The notes beneath the pieces were generated by a model. It had not been told where the DNA came from, did not search any database, and worked only from the letters and a program-made list of their open reading frames with translations. From positions 1 to 64,000 of the forward strand of contig WGBO01000006.1 of NCBI GenBank assembly GCA_015494295.1: DNA of 64,000 nt, given 5' to 3'. Shown here in pieces: positions 19,368 to 32,133 of the stretch; within the stretch, counting starts at the first letter, position 1; each line of letters starts with the position of its first letter. Made by a program: the position numbers and the translations under genes. Source of the DNA: Gammaproteobacteria bacterium (GTDB lineage Bacteria > Pseudomonadota > Gammaproteobacteria > DSM-19610).

Positions 19368-21062
19368 CTACACCAGTATCATTTCATTCTGACCGGCGCC
19401 GGCCGGAATCATCGGATAGACGTTTTCGTTCGGGTCGATCAGAAAGTCCATGAACACCAGGCGGTCCTTGATCTTCATTGCTTCCTTCAACGCGCTCTCC
19501 ACATCCTCCGGCCTGCTGATCTGCATGCCGACGTGGCCGTAGGCCTCCGCCAGCTTCACGAAGTCCGGCAGCGACTCCATGTAGGACATGGCGTAACGCC
19601 CCTGGTAGAAGAACTCCTGCCACTGCCGGACCATGCCCAGGAAACCGTTGTTGAGGTTGATGATCTTGATGGGCAGGTTGTACTGCAGGCAGGTGGACAG
19701 CTCCTGGATACACATCTGGATGCTGCCCTCGCCGGTGATGCAGGCCACGGTGCTGCGCGGATGCGCGATCTGCACGCCCATCGCCGCCGGCAGGCCGAAG
19801 CCCATCGTACCCAGGCCACCGGAGTTGATCCAGCGATTGGGCTTGTCGAACTTGTAGAACTGCGCCGCGAACATCTGGTGCTGGCCGACGTCGGAGCTAA
19901 TGTAGGCATTGCCCTTCGTCACCTTGTACAGCGTCTCGACCACCGCCTGCGGCTTGATTTGCTCGCTGTCGGTACTGTACTTGAGGCAGTCCATGGCGCG
20001 CCATTCCTCGATTTGCTTCCACCAGGCCTTGAGCGCCGCCGCGTCGGGCTTCGCCTTGTTCTCCTTGAGGTGCGCAATCATCGCCTTCAGCACCTGGTCC
20101 ACCGGACCCACGATGGGGACATCCACCACCACGTTCTTGGAGATGCTGGCCGGGTCGATATCGACGTGGATGATCTTCGCGGTCGGACAGAATTTCTCGA
20201 TGTTGCCGGTAACGCGGTCGTCGAAGCGCGCGCCGATGGCGATCAGCACGTCGCAGTTGTGCATGGCCATGTTGGCTTCATAGGTGCCGTGCATGCCCAG
20301 CATGCCGACGAACTGGCGGTCGGTGGCCGGGTAGGCGCCCAGCCCCATCAGGGTATTGGTAATGGGAAAGCCCAGCGCCTTTGTCAGCTCCACCAGTTGC
20401 TTGCTGGCGTTGCCCAGGATCACCCCGCCGCCTGTGTAGAGCATCGGACGCTTGGCCGACAGCATCAGCTCCATCGCCTTCCTGATCTGGCGCGGGTGAC
20501 CCTTGCTGACCGGGTTGTAGGAGCGCATCTTCACATGCTTCGGGTAATGGAACTCCGCCTTCAGGGTGCTGACGTCCTTGGGAATATCCACCACCACGGG
20601 GCCGGGGCGGCCGGTGGTCGCCACGTAGAAGGCCTTGCGGATGGTCATTGCCAGGTCCTTTACATCCTTGACCAGGAAGTTGTGCTTGACGCACGGACGG
20701 GTGATGCCGACATTGTCGACTTCCTGGAAGGCGTCGTTGCCGATCAGCGCGGTCGGCACCTGACCGGCGAACACCACCAGCGGAATCGAATCCATGTAGG
20801 CGGTGGCGATACCGGTCACCGCGTTGGTCGCACCCGGACCGGAGGTCACCAGCACCACGCCGGGACGGCCGGTGGCGCGCGCGTAACCGTCGGCCGCGTG
20901 GGTCGCGGCCTGCTCGTGGCGCACCAGGATGTGCTCGACCGAGTCCTGCTGGTCGAACGCGTCGTAAATCGGCAATACCGCGCCGCCAGGGTAGCCAAAC
21001 ACGTGCTTGACGCCCTGTTTCTCGAGGCAGCGTACGAAAATTTCCGCGCCAGTCAGCTCCAC
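19368..21062 (-). CDS. ilvB: Acetolactate synthase large subunit
   Basis: 564 aa ThDP enzyme; '[15 protein letters not shown]', '[45 protein letters not shown]'. GTG start. Confidence 0.96.
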   Translation of the reverse strand: MELTGAEIFVRCLEKQGVKHVFGYPGGAVLPIYDAFDQQDSVEHILVRHEQAATHAADGYARATGRPGVVLVTSGPGATNAVTGIATAYMDSIPLVVFAGQVPTALIGNDAFQEVDNVGITRPCVKHNFLVKDVKDLAMTIRKAFYVATTGRPGPVVVDIPKDVSTLKAEFHYPKHVKMRSYNPVSKGHPRQIRKAMELMLSAKRPMLYTGGGVILGNASKQLVELTKALGFPITNTLMGLGAYPATDRQFVGMLGMHGTYEANMAMHNCDVLIAIGARFDDRVTGNIEKFCPTAKIIHVDIDPASISKNVVVDVPIVGPVDQVLKAMIAHLKENKAKPDAAALKAWWKQIEEWRAMDCLKYSTDSEQIKPQAVVETLYKVTKGNAYISSDVGQHQMFAAQFYKFDKPNRWINSGGLGTMGFGLPAAMGVQIAHPRSTVACITGEGSIQMCIQELSTCLQYNLPIKIINLNNGFLGMVRQWQEFFYQGRYAMSYMESLPDFVKLAEAYGHVGMQISRPEDVESALKEAMKIKDRLVFMDFLIDPNENVYPMIPAGAGQNEMILV

Positions 21063-21103
21063 CTGTTTTCTCTCCCGGGTGCAGGCAAAAAATTCAATAC
21101 CAG

Positions 21104-21125
21104 AAAAAAAGCCCGTATATCGGGC
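21104..21125 (-). terminator. Intrinsic terminator / attenuator hairpin in the ilvB leader
   Basis: Minus strand GCCCG-ATATA-CGGGC-TTTTTTT; ends about 42 nt upstream of the ilvB start. Confidence 0.65.
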
Positions 21126-21314
21126 ACATGCACAAAAGTGCTGGTTCAGAACTGGCTAATACTGCCACCGTTTCAGAGCAGAATCCAGACCTGATTCCGA
21201 TGAAAACCGGAACGCCGTTCAATGTTTTTCCGCCGCGGCCGTGAACCCGTTACTTGCCGCCCCTTGCCGGGCGTGGTAAGTATCTGAAATACCGTGACTA
21301 CCGGGGACAGTAAC

Positions 21315-21761
21315 ATGAACATCCGCAGCTTACTCGGCACCCTGCTGCTGCTGGCGGCAAGCCAGGCCCAGGCCGCCATGTACAAATGGACGGACGCACA
21401 GGGCCAGGTCCAGTTCGGCCAGTTCCCGCCCCCCGGCGTGGCGGCCGAGCCGGTCAAGCCGCCACCCCCGCCCGCCAGCCGCCCGCCGACGGAGCGGCCC
21501 GACGTGCAGGAACGCCTGCGCGCGCTGGAGGAACGCAAGCAACAGGAACGCGAGCGCGAGACAGAAGCGCGTGAAAAGCGCGAGCAGGCGGCGCTGGTGG
21601 AACAGAATTGCAGGAACGCCCGCGCCTCCATCCGCCTGCTGGAGACGGGCGGCAACCGCCTGTACCGCATGCCGGACGGCAGCGTGACGCGCATGGACGA
21701 CCAGGAGCGCCAGCGGCGCATGAACGAATCGAAAAAATATCTCGCCGAACACTGTTCGTGA
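21315..21761 (+). CDS. DUF4124-like secreted protein
   Basis: 'MNIRSLLGTLLLLAASQAQAAMYKWTDAQGQVQFGQFPP' - typical 'YKWtDaqGqvhy' N-terminus. Confidence 0.8.
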   Translation: MNIRSLLGTLLLLAASQAQAAMYKWTDAQGQVQFGQFPPPGVAAEPVKPPPPPASRPPTERPDVQERLRALEERKQQERERETEAREKREQAALVEQNCRNARASIRLLETGGNRLYRMPDGSVTRMDDQERQRRMNESKKYLAEHCS

Positions 21762-21782
21762 ACCAGGCAAGGAGGAGAAACG

Positions 21783-22127
21783 ATGCCACTGCTGAAGATC
21801 CAGACCAATGTACCTGTCGATGACGCGACCGCGAACGAACTGCTGGCGCGCGGCTCGGCGACCGTCGCCGAGCAGCTTGGCAAGCCGGAGCGCTATGTCA
21901 TGGTCAGCGTCGAACACAACCCGCACATGCTGTTCGCTGGCAGCGCCGACCCGCTCGCCTACCTGGAACTGAAGAGTATCGGCCTGCCCGGCGACCGCAC
22001 CGCCGACCTGTCGCGCGCCCTGGCCGACCTGCTCGGCGACAGCCTGGACCTGGCGCCGGATCGCGTCTACATCGAGTTCGCCGACGCGGCCCGCCACATG
22101 TGGGGCTGGAACGGGGGCACCTTCTAG
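21783..22127 (+). CDS. MIF/tautomerase-family protein
   Basis: 114 aa 'MPLLKIQTNVPVDDATANELLARGS...ERYVMVSVEHNPHMLFAGSADPLAYLELKSIG...RVYIEFADAARHMWGWNGGTF'; Pro2 present. Confidence 0.85.
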   Translation: MPLLKIQTNVPVDDATANELLARGSATVAEQLGKPERYVMVSVEHNPHMLFAGSADPLAYLELKSIGLPGDRTADLSRALADLLGDSLDLAPDRVYIEFADAARHMWGWNGGTF

Positions 22128-22201
22128 GCGCCCCGCCTGTACTCGCCCCCTACCCCCCGCTACAATCCGGCGCTTGATCCCAATATATCGATGAAACCCG
22201 C

Positions 22202-23908
22202 ATGAAAGTCTCCCAGTTCCCGCTCAGCACCGTGAAAGAAACCCCGGCCGACGCCGAGATCGTCAGCCACCAGTTGATGATGCGCGCCGGCATGATCCGC
22301 AAGATCGCCGCCGGCCTGTACAGTTGGCAACCGCTGGGGCTGCGCGTGCTGCGCAGGGCCGAAGCCATCGTGCGCGAGGAAATGGACCGCGCAGGGGCGC
22401 TGGAACTGCTGATGCCGGCGGTACAGCCCGCCGAACTGTGGCAGGAATCCGGGCGCTGGGAACAGTACGGGCCGGAACTGCTGCGTTTCCGCGACCGTCA
22501 CAACCGCGAATTCTGCATCGGCCCCACTCACGAGGAAATCATCACCGACCTGGTGCGCCGCGAGGTGCGCAGCTACAAGCAACTGCCGCTCAACTACTAC
22601 CAGATCCAGACCAAGTTCCGCGACGAGATCCGGCCGCGCTTCGGCATCATGCGCGCGCGCGAGTTCCTGATGAAGGACGCCTACTCCTTCCACATCGACA
22701 AGGACTCGCTGGACAAGACCTACCAGCAGATGTACGACACCTACACGCGCATCTTCACGCGCATGGGACTGGACTTCCGCGCCGTGCGCGCCGACAGCGG
22801 CTCCATTGGCGGCGCGCTGTCGCACGAATTCCACGTGCTGGCCGACTCCGGCGAGGACGCCATCGTATTCTCCAGCGAAAGCGACTACGCCGCCAACCTG
22901 GAACTCGCGGAAGCGCTGCCCCCGGAAGGCGAACGCCCGGCGCCCGCGCAGGACATGCAAACCGTCGACACGCCCGGCGCGCACAGCATCGACGACGTCA
23001 GCAAGGCGCTCGGCGTAAAACCCGAACAGACGCTTAAGACCCTGCTGGTGGAAGGCGCCGACGGCGGCGTGGTGGCGCTGTGCCTGCGCGGCGACCACAC
23101 GCTCAACGAGGTCAAGGCGGAGAAGCTGGAACAGGTCGCGCAACCGCTGACCCTGGCCAGCGACGAACAGATCCGCGCCGCCGCCGGCTGCGGCGCCGGC
23201 TCGCTGGGACCGGTGGGACTGGATGTCCCCGTCATCGCCGACCACGCCGCCGCGCATCTTGCCGACTTCGTGTGCGGCGCCAACGCCGACGGCAAGCACC
23301 TCACCGGCGTCAACTGGAGCCGCGATTGCCCGGAACCGCGGACAGCCGACATCCGCAACCTGGTCGAGGGCGACCCCAGCCCCGACGGCAGGGGCGTGGC
23401 GAAGATCGCGCGCGGCATAGAGGTCGGCCACGTGTTCCAGCTCGGCGACAAGTACAGCCGCGCCATGAATGCCACCGTGCTCGACGAGAACGGCAAGGAA
23501 ATCGTCATGGAAATGGGCTGTTACGGCATCGGCGTGTCGCGCGTGGTGGCCGCCGCCATCGAGCAGAACCACGACGACCGCGGCATCCTGTGGCCGCCGG
23601 CGCTGGCGCCCTTCCAGGTGGCGCTGCTGGGCATGAACCGCAAGAAGTCGCAGCGCGTGCGCGAAGCCTGCGACGCGCTCTACGAGGAACTGCTGGCCGC
23701 GGGCATCGACGTCATCTACGACGACCGGGATGTAAGGCCCGGGGTCATGTTTGCCGATATGGAACTTATCGGCATTCCACATCGGGTGGTTATCGGTGAA
23801 AAAAATCTGGACAAGGGACTGGTGGAGTACAAGGCGCGCGCCGGCGGCGACAACCAGGATATCGCGCGTGACGGGATCATCGATTTCCTCAACACGCAGC
23901 TCGCCTGA
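22202..23908 (+). CDS. proS: Prolyl-tRNA synthetase
   Basis: '[49 protein letters not shown]'; INS editing domain; '[26 protein letters not shown]'. Confidence 0.97.
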   Translation: MKVSQFPLSTVKETPADAEIVSHQLMMRAGMIRKIAAGLYSWQPLGLRVLRRAEAIVREEMDRAGALELLMPAVQPAELWQESGRWEQYGPELLRFRDRHNREFCIGPTHEEIITDLVRREVRSYKQLPLNYYQIQTKFRDEIRPRFGIMRAREFLMKDAYSFHIDKDSLDKTYQQMYDTYTRIFTRMGLDFRAVRADSGSIGGALSHEFHVLADSGEDAIVFSSESDYAANLELAEALPPEGERPAPAQDMQTVDTPGAHSIDDVSKALGVKPEQTLKTLLVEGADGGVVALCLRGDHTLNEVKAEKLEQVAQPLTLASDEQIRAAAGCGAGSLGPVGLDVPVIADHAAAHLADFVCGANADGKHLTGVNWSRDCPEPRTADIRNLVEGDPSPDGRGVAKIARGIEVGHVFQLGDKYSRAMNATVLDENGKEIVMEMGCYGIGVSRVVAAAIEQNHDDRGILWPPALAPFQVALLGMNRKKSQRVREACDALYEELLAAGIDVIYDDRDVRPGVMFADMELIGIPHRVVIGEKNLDKGLVEYKARAGGDNQDIARDGIIDFLNTQLA

Positions 23909-24488
23909 ACGGCTGCGCGCCGCGTCGCGCCTGCTGCTTCTGCTGGCCGCGCTGCTGTTCGGCGCGCCGGCCCCTGCCGCCACCCAGGAACGCCCCGACG
24001 CCGAAATGCGCGCGCTGCTCATCGAGGCCGTGCAATCGTCCGACAGTTTCAACGACCGTTTCGATGCCGAGGTCTGGCTCACCGACATGTCGCACCGGCT
24101 GGCACGCAAGGTGCCCGACCCGGAAGAACGCCTGCTGATCCTGAAAACCGTCCACTACGAAGCCACTCGCGCGGGCCTGCCGCCGGAACTGGTGCTGGCG
24201 TTGATCGAGGTGGAAAGCAACTTCGACCGGTTCGCCATATCCTCTGCCGGCGCCCGTGGCCTGATGCAGGTCATGCCTTTCTGGCTGGAGGAAATCGGGC
24301 GCCCGGACGACGACCTGTTCGACATCCGCACCAACCTGCGCATGGGCTGCACCATCCTGCGGCTCTACCTCGACCGCGAACACGGCGACCGCACCCGCGC
24401 CCTTGCGCGCTACAACGGCAGCGTGGGCAAGGTGTGGTACCCGCAACGCATCTACCGCGCCCTCGCAGAACGCTGGCACCGACTCTAA
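23868..24488 (+). CDS. Lytic transglycosylase (SLT domain)
   Basis: '[34 protein letters not shown]...[13 protein letters not shown]...[11 protein letters not shown]'. GTG 23868 start tentative. Confidence 0.88.
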   Translation: MTGSSISSTRSSPERLRAASRLLLLLAALLFGAPAPAATQERPDAEMRALLIEAVQSSDSFNDRFDAEVWLTDMSHRLARKVPDPEERLLILKTVHYEATRAGLPPELVLALIEVESNFDRFAISSAGARGLMQVMPFWLEEIGRPDDDLFDIRTNLRMGCTILRLYLDREHGDRTRALARYNGSVGKVWYPQRIYRALAERWHRL

Positions 24489-24495
24489 CCCCCTT

Positions 24496-25836
<1,341 letters not shown>

Positions 25837-27030
25837 TCAGTTGCCGAGCGATTCGACCGTCCACTCCGATCCATTCCAGCGCAACATGCGGTCGCAACCG
25901 GTCTCCGCGATGCTCCCGCCCTGCCCCGGCAGTTGCCGCACCACGGTTTCACCGGCGGCGCGCAGTTCGCGCACACGCTCGTCCAGCGCCGCGTCGTTCT
26001 CCGCCGGCGCCAGGATACCGCCTGCCGGCGCCGGCCACTGGCGCGCGCCCAGTTCCATAAGGGTCCGCAGGTCGGTGCTGAAGCCGGTGGCGGGCCGCGC
26101 CACGCCGAACACCCTGCCGATATCGTCGTAGCGACCGCCGCGCGCGATCTCCTGGCCGCGGTCGGCGACGAAGGCGGCGAACACGACCCCTGTCTGGTAC
26201 TGGTAACCGCGCAGTTCGGCCAGGTCGAAGTGCAGCGTCACCTCGGGCAGGTGCCGCGCGGCCAGGTCGGCGATGTGTTCCAGGTTGTCCAGCGCCGCCA
26301 TGACCCCCTCGCTGCTGCCCGCCAGCAGGTCGCGCGCGCGCCGCAACACCTCGCGCTCGCCGTTGAGCGTGGCCAGCCCGGCGAGCCGCTCACGCTGCGC
26401 CGTGGACAGCGCCATGCCGGCCAGGAACTCCTCGATCTCGGGAATGGCCTTGCGCTGCAGGGCGTCGAACAGCAGGGCCTCCTGCCCGGCGTCGAGTTGC
26501 GCGTCACGCGCCAGGCCGCGGTAGATGCCCACGTGCCCCAGGTCGATGTACAGGTCCTCGATGCCGGTCAATGCCAGTGTCTCGACCATCAACTGAAGAA
26601 TTTCCACGTCGCTTTCCGCGCCCGCGTGCCCGAACAGCTCCGCGCCCACCTGCAGGGGACTGCGCGAAGCGGAAAAGCCCTCGGGCCGGGTGTGCAGCAC
26701 GGTGCCGATATAACACAGGCGGCTGGGCGCCTCGCGCTTCAGGCCGTGCGCGTCGATGCGCGCCACCTGCGGCGTCATGTCGGCGCGCAGGCCCAGCAGC
26801 CGGCCGGACAACTGGTCGATGAGCTTGAAAGTACGGAGGTCGAGGTCGTGACCGGTGCCGGTCAGGAGGGAATCCAGGTAGTCGACGAACGGCGGGATGA
26901 CCATCTGGTAACCCCAGCTCGCATACAGGTCGAGGATTTCGCGGCGCAACCGTTCCAGCCGCGCGGCCGGCTCCGGCAACAGCTCCTCGATACCCTCCGG
27001 CAGTAACCAGCGATTTTTGCGTTTCATCAC
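25837..27030 (-). CDS. hisZ: ATP phosphoribosyltransferase regulatory subunit
   Basis: HisRS-like; 'WLLPEGIEELLPEPAARLERLRREILDLYASWGYQMVIPPFVDYLDSLL...DLRTFKLIDQLSGRLLGLRADMTPQVARIDAH'. Confidence 0.93.
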   Translation of the reverse strand: MMKRKNRWLLPEGIEELLPEPAARLERLRREILDLYASWGYQMVIPPFVDYLDSLLTGTGHDLDLRTFKLIDQLSGRLLGLRADMTPQVARIDAHGLKREAPSRLCYIGTVLHTRPEGFSASRSPLQVGAELFGHAGAESDVEILQLMVETLALTGIEDLYIDLGHVGIYRGLARDAQLDAGQEALLFDALQRKAIPEIEEFLAGMALSTAQRERLAGLATLNGEREVLRRARDLLAGSSEGVMAALDNLEHIADLAARHLPEVTLHFDLAELRGYQYQTGVVFAAFVADRGQEIARGGRYDDIGRVFGVARPATGFSTDLRTLMELGARQWPAPAGGILAPAENDAALDERVRELRAAGETVVRQLPGQGGSIAETGCDRMLRWNGSEWTVESLGN

Positions 27031-27042
27031 GTCGGTGTCGTC

Positions 27043-27228
27043 CTAGCGAACCCAGTACAGCAAGGCTACGCCGGCCAGCATGCTCAACAGGCCGGCAATG
27101 CGCAGGCTGCGATCGTCCATCTGCGCCAGTGTCGCCATGGCGCGCCTCACGGCGCCCGGATTGACGAACGGCGCGATGCCCTCCACGACCATCAGCAGGG
27201 CCAGGGCCGCCCAAAGATCAGTCCACAT
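27043..27228 (-). CDS. DUF2065 small membrane protein
   Basis: 62 aa 'MWTDLWAALALLMVVEGIAPFVNPGAVRRAMATLAQMDDRSLRIAGLLSMLAGVALLYWVR'; conserved position next to hflC. Confidence 0.85.
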   Translation of the reverse strand: MWTDLWAALALLMVVEGIAPFVNPGAVRRAMATLAQMDDRSLRIAGLLSMLAGVALLYWVR

Positions 27229-27238
27229 CACGGGCTCC

Positions 27239-27272
27239 AAAAAAAAGCCGGACGACATGACATCGTCCGGGC
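27239..27272 (-). terminator. Intrinsic terminator downstream of hflC
   Basis: Minus strand CCGGACGA-7nt-TCGTCCGG then CTTTTTTTT. Confidence 0.8.
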
Positions 27273-27307
27273 TTCGCATTATATGCCATTACGCGACTGG
27301 CGCGCGA

Positions 27308-28171
27308 CTACTCCGCGTCGCGGAAATACCGGAAGAAGTCGCTGTCAGGCTTGAGCAGCATCACATCGCCGCTACCGCCCAGGCTTTCGCGGTAGGCTTC
27401 CAGGCTGCGGTAGAAGCTGTAGAACTCCTTGTCCTGACCGTAGGCCTTGGCGTAGATCTCGGCCGCGATGGCGTCACCTTCACCGCGCACCCGCTCGGCA
27501 TCGCGGTAGGCTTCGGCGATGATGACCTGGCGCTTGCGGTCGGCGTTGGCGCGAATCTTCTCCGCCTCCTCGAAGCCGCGTGAACGGAACTCCTTGGCCA
27601 CCCGCGCGCGTTCCGCCTGCATGCGCCGGTACACGGAGTTGCTGACCTCGGCCGGCAGGTCGATGCGCTTGATGCGCACGTCCGCGATGGCGATGCCGAT
27701 CTCGCGCGCCTGTTCGTTCGACTCCTTGGTCAGGGCACGCATGATCTCGTCGCGCTCGCCCGAAACCACCTCGTTGATGGTGCGCTTGCTGAACTGGCCG
27801 CGCATGCCATCCTTGATGATCTGTTCCAGGCGCAGCCGCGCGTGCCGCTCGTCGCCGGACACGGCGGTATAGAAACGCGCCACGTCGTCGATGCGCCACA
27901 TCACGAAGGAATCCACGATGACGTTCTTTTTCTCCGCGGTGAGAAAACGCTCCGGCTCCACGTCCAGGGTCAGCAGGCGCGCGTCGAACTTGCGGATGTT
28001 GTTGATGAACGGCACCTTGAAGTGCAGGCCCGGTTCGAAATCCGATTCGCGGATTTCACCGAGCCGGAACATGATGACCTTTTCCCATTCGCTGACGCGA
28101 AACATCGAGAAACTGCCGATGACCAGCACGACCAGCGCCAGCACCAGGAAAAACCCCTTGCCGTTAGCCAT
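27308..28171 (-). CDS. hflC: Protease modulator HflC
   Basis: SPFH/band 7 family; adjacent to hflK. Confidence 0.95.
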   Translation of the reverse strand: MANGKGFFLVLALVVLVIGSFSMFRVSEWEKVIMFRLGEIRESDFEPGLHFKVPFINNIRKFDARLLTLDVEPERFLTAEKKNVIVDSFVMWRIDDVARFYTAVSGDERHARLRLEQIIKDGMRGQFSKRTINEVVSGERDEIMRALTKESNEQAREIGIAIADVRIKRIDLPAEVSNSVYRRMQAERARVAKEFRSRGFEEAEKIRANADRKRQVIIAEAYRDAERVRGEGDAIAAEIYAKAYGQDKEFYSFYRSLEAYRESLGGSGDVMLLKPDSDFFRYFRDAE

Positions 28172-29361
28172 CAGCGTGCCTCCCTCGTGCGTCGCACCGG
28201 TCGTACCGGCGCCTCACCGCGCGACCCGGTGATACCCTTGTTGCTGCTGGTATCGGGTTCGCGACTGCGTTGTACGGTATTGCGGTCCATCAGCTTGTCC
28301 AGTGGCAGGTACATCAGGTTGTTGGCGCTGTCGCTGTCGACGATCACCTTGTTGGTCCGTTTCAGCACCGATTCCAGGGTCTCGATATACAGGCGTTCGC
28401 GCGTCACGTCCGGCGCCTTCTTGTATTCCTTCAGCAGGGCGGTGAAGCGGTGCGCCTCACCCTCCGCCTTGGCGATCAGCGATTCCTTGTAGGCCCGCGC
28501 CTCCTGGGTCTGGCGGGCGGCGCGGCCGCGCGCCTTCGGCACCACTTCGTTGGCGTAGGCTTCGGCCTCGTTCTTCAGGCGCTCCTTGTCCTCGCGCGCC
28601 TTGATGGCGTCGGAGAAGGCACCCTGCACTTCCTCGGGCGGCTGCGCGTCCTGCAGGTTGACGTCCGACACCAGAAGGCCGGCGTCGTACTGATCGAGAA
28701 TCGTCTGCATGTCGGCCTTGACCCGGCTGACCACCTCGGCGCGGCCTTCCTTGAGCACGAAGTCCATCTCGTTCTTGCCGATCACCTCGCGCACCGCGGC
28801 TTCCGCCACCTGCTTGAGCACCGCTTCGGGCTGGCGCACGTTGAACAGGTACTTGCGCGGGTCGTTGATCTGGTACTGGACGGCGAGCTGGATATTGACG
28901 ATGTTCTCGTCCTTGGTGAGCATCAGCGCCTCGCGCTCGACGGTCAGGCCTGCCTGACCGCCGGCGCCGGAGCGGTAACCGATTTCAACGAAACGGCGCT
29001 GCTCGACGTTGACGATCTCGACCTGCTCGATCGGATACGGCAGGTGCCAGTGGGGACCGGGCATGGTGGCCTCGGTGTAGGCGCCAAAGCGCATCACCAC
29101 GCCACGGGTGCCGGCGTCCACGATATAGATGCCGGAAGCCATCCAGACCACGAACACAATGCCGGCGATGAGACCGAAACCGGCCATCCCCCTGCCGGAG
29201 CCGCCGCCCGCGCCACCGCGCCGGCCACCGCCGCCACCGAACAGGCTGCCGAGCTTGTCCTGCATCTTCTTGACGACTTCGTCGAGATCCGGAGGCCCCT
29301 GGTCGTTCCGGCCTCCCCATGGATCCTTGTTATTGCTGTTTCCCGGCTCATTCCAGGCCAT
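28171..29361 (-). CDS. hflK: FtsH protease activity modulator HflK
   Basis: 'MAWNEPGNSNNKDPWGGRNDQGPPDLDEVVKKMQDKLGSLFGGGGG'. Confidence 0.96.
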   Translation of the reverse strand: MAWNEPGNSNNKDPWGGRNDQGPPDLDEVVKKMQDKLGSLFGGGGGRRGGAGGGSGRGMAGFGLIAGIVFVVWMASGIYIVDAGTRGVVMRFGAYTEATMPGPHWHLPYPIEQVEIVNVEQRRFVEIGYRSGAGGQAGLTVEREALMLTKDENIVNIQLAVQYQINDPRKYLFNVRQPEAVLKQVAEAAVREVIGKNEMDFVLKEGRAEVVSRVKADMQTILDQYDAGLLVSDVNLQDAQPPEEVQGAFSDAIKAREDKERLKNEAEAYANEVVPKARGRAARQTQEARAYKESLIAKAEGEAHRFTALLKEYKKAPDVTRERLYIETLESVLKRTNKVIVDSDSANNLMYLPLDKLMDRNTVQRSREPDTSSNKGITGSRGEAPVRPVRRTREAR

Positions 29362-29414
29362 GTATGACTCCGCTGTACGCTGATGCGTGTTTATCGTGCT
29401 CGAAACTGGGGATT

Positions 29415-30737
29415 CTAGGGAGCTTGTGCCGCGCCCGCAACAACATCGAGGGAATCCCGACGCTTGTGGAGGGTATATGCCAGGCCCTCGCGCCGGTACA
29501 GACCGTCAAGTTCCTGACCACTGATGCTGACTTCCAGCCACCAGCCTCCCTCCGCGTCCGGTTCGTCGTGCAATACCTCGCCGGTGCGGTAGATCATCGC
29601 ACGCAGACGCCCGGCGCGCGCCGGCAGGTACAACCAGCCGCGCACCTGGTCCGGCATGAAGTATTCGCACAAGGCCGATTCGATCAGATCCATGCCCTCG
29701 CCGGTGGCGGCCGAACACCACACGCGGCTGACCTTGCCGGCGGTGTCGCGCACCACGCGCGCGGGTTCGGCGCTGAGGTCGATCTTGTTGTAGAGCATCA
29801 ACTGCGGCACGTCGCCGGCGCCGATATCGGCCAGCACCTCGTTGACCTGTTCGATGCGCGTCTGGCGCTCCGGGTCGTGGGCGTCCACCACGTGCAGCAA
29901 CAGGTCGGCCTCGCGGGTCTCCTCCAGCGTGGAGCGGAACGCCGCCACCAGTTCGTGCGGAAGCTTGCGCACGAAACCCACTGTGTCGGCGATCACCACC
30001 GGTCCGAAGCCCGGCAGGTCGAAGCGCCGCAACGTGGGGTCGAGGGTCGCGAACAACTGGTCGGCGGCGTACACGTCGGCCGCGCACAGGCGGTTGAACA
30101 GGGTCGACTTGCCGGCGTTGGTATAGCCGACCAGCGACACCGACGGTACCTCGGCGCGGTCACGCGCCCGGCGTCCCTGGGCACGCTGGCCACGCACCTT
30201 TTCCAGCCGCTTGTTGATCTGTTTGATGCGGTTGCCGAGCAGGCGGCGGTCGGTCTCGAGCTGGGTTTCGCCCGGACCACGCAGGCCGATACCGCCCTTC
30301 TGCCGCTCCAGGTGGGTCCAGCCGCGGATCAGCCGCGTGGACAGGTGCCGCAACTGCGCCAGTTCCACCTGCAGCTTGCCCTCGAAGGAGCGTGCGCGCT
30401 GGGCGAAGATGTCCAGGATCAGGCCGGTGCGGTCCAGCACCCGCGCGCTGAACAGCTTCTCCAGGTTGCGTTCCTGGCTCGGCGACAATTCGTGGTTGAA
30501 GATGACCAGGTCCGCTTCCTCGTCCACCAGCAGGTCGCGGATGGTTTCCGCCTTGCCGGAACCGACATAGAAGCGCGAATCGGGTGCGTTGCGGCTGGCC
30601 GTGACGGTGCCCACCGGCTCGGCGCCGGCGGAACGCACAAGATCGGTGAACTCGAGCAGATCCTCGGGTTCCGACTCGCCGGGAAAATCGACGTGAACGA
30701 GTATCGCCCGCTCACCGCTGCGGGGACGTTCAAACAT
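29415..30737 (-). CDS. hflX: GTPase HflX
   Basis: 'SLVGYTNAGKSTLFNRLCAADVYAADQLFATLDPTLRRFDLPGFGPVVIADTVGFVRKLPHELVAAFRSTLEE'. Confidence 0.97.
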   Translation of the reverse strand: MFERPRSGERAILVHVDFPGESEPEDLLEFTDLVRSAGAEPVGTVTASRNAPDSRFYVGSGKAETIRDLLVDEEADLVIFNHELSPSQERNLEKLFSARVLDRTGLILDIFAQRARSFEGKLQVELAQLRHLSTRLIRGWTHLERQKGGIGLRGPGETQLETDRRLLGNRIKQINKRLEKVRGQRAQGRRARDRAEVPSVSLVGYTNAGKSTLFNRLCAADVYAADQLFATLDPTLRRFDLPGFGPVVIADTVGFVRKLPHELVAAFRSTLEETREADLLLHVVDAHDPERQTRIEQVNEVLADIGAGDVPQLMLYNKIDLSAEPARVVRDTAGKVSRVWCSAATGEGMDLIESALCEYFMPDQVRGWLYLPARAGRLRAMIYRTGEVLHDEPDAEGGWWLEVSISGQELDGLYRREGLAYTLHKRRDSLDVVAGAAQAP

Positions 30738-30799
30738 GCGGATGGTCGATGCCGGCCCCGTTCACGACGGGGACCGGCATTCTGTACTCTCGATGGGAA

Positions 30800-31054
30800 T
30801 CAGCTGTTGCCGGCGTCGGAATTATGATTGTCATCACCACTCGCCAGGCGCACGTTGCGCGCCGGCACGACGGTCGAAATGGCGTGCTTGTACACCATCT
30901 GACTGACGCTGTTCTTGAGCAAGACCACGAACTGGTCGAACGATTCGATCTGCCCTTGCAATTTGATGCCGTTCACAAGGTAAATGGAAACGGGAATACG
31001 CTCCTTGCGGAGTGCATTCAGGAAGGGTTCTTGCAGCGACTGCCCTCGGGCCAT
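30800..31054 (-). CDS. hfq: RNA chaperone Hfq
   Basis: '[68 protein letters not shown]'. Confidence 0.98.
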   Translation of the reverse strand: MARGQSLQEPFLNALRKERIPVSIYLVNGIKLQGQIESFDQFVVLLKNSVSQMVYKHAISTVVPARNVRLASGDDNHNSDAGNS

Positions 31055-31185
31055 GTCATTTCTCCTTCTTCTAGTAACGTGCACCTGCGTTCTCCTGCCG
31101 GGCTTTCGCCCACGGTGTACACGGATTTAAGCGCCACTCTCCGTGTGGTTAAACGTTTTTCCCTGCGGGCAAAACTATAGCACAT

Positions 31186-32127
31186 TCAATCGCCTGCTGC
31201 GCCAGCACGGTCGATGAGCGTGCGCACGGCGGCGACCGTGTCCCTGTTGGACGGATCAAGCCGGCAGGTATTCCTTTCGCCGCGCAACCAGGTGTACTGC
31301 CGCTTGGCGTACTGGCGTGTCGCGATAATGGCCCGTTCGACCCATTCGTGCTCCGATAGGTTCCCCTCCAGATGCGCCCAGGCCTGCCGGTAGCCCACCG
31401 CGCGCATCGACGGCAACTCCGGGTGCAGGTCGCCGCGCGCACGCAGCGCCCGCACCTCGTCGAGAAATCCCCGCGCCAGCATCTCCCGGAAACGCCGGTC
31501 GATGCGGCCGTGCAGCCGCTCGCGGTCCTCCGGCACCAGCGCAATCTTGAGGAATTCCAGTTCGGCCGGCGGCGCCGCGGGCTGCGCGAACAGCTCGGTC
31601 ATCGGCGTGCCGGTGATCTCGTAAACCTCCAGCGCTCGCTGGGTGCGCTGCGGGTCATTGGGGTGGATGCGCGCCGCCGCCACCGGGTCGACCCTGGCCA
31701 GCCGCGCGTGCAAGGCGGCCAGTCCGTGCTCGCGCGCTTCCGCCTCCAGCCGGGCGCGCACTTCCGGGTCGGCCGGAGGCAGCGCCGACAAGCCCTGCTC
31801 CAGGGCGCGGAAATAGAGCATGGTGCCACCCACCAGCAACGGGATACGGCCAGTGACGTGGATATCGTGGATCTCCCGCAGCGCGTCGTCACGAAACTCC
31901 GCCGCCGAATAGGCCTGCGCCGGATCGCGAATGTCGATCAGCCGGTGCGGCGCGCGGCGCAGGGTGTCGGCGTCCGGCTTGGCGGTGCCGATGTCCATAC
32001 CCCGGTACACCAGCGCCGAATCGACGCTGACGATATCCAGCGGCAACTGCCCGACCAGTTCCACCGCCACGCCGGTCTTGCCGGACGCGGTCGGCCCCAT
32101 CAGGCACACCACCAGCGGCCGGCTCAT
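31186..32127 (-). CDS. miaA: tRNA dimethylallyltransferase
   Basis: '[47 protein letters not shown]'. Confidence 0.97.
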   Translation of the reverse strand: MSRPLVVCLMGPTASGKTGVAVELVGQLPLDIVSVDSALVYRGMDIGTAKPDADTLRRAPHRLIDIRDPAQAYSAAEFRDDALREIHDIHVTGRIPLLVGGTMLYFRALEQGLSALPPADPEVRARLEAEAREHGLAALHARLARVDPVAAARIHPNDPQRTQRALEVYEITGTPMTELFAQPAAPPAELEFLKIALVPEDRERLHGRIDRRFREMLARGFLDEVRALRARGDLHPELPSMRAVGYRQAWAHLEGNLSEHEWVERAIIATRQYAKRQYTWLRGERNTCRLDPSNRDTVAAVRTLIDRAGAAGD

Positions 32128-32133
32128 GGTCGG

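Noticed and set aside
22160-24109. 649-aa minus-strand ORF antisense to proS
   Set aside because: Shadow ORF; ProS is certain.
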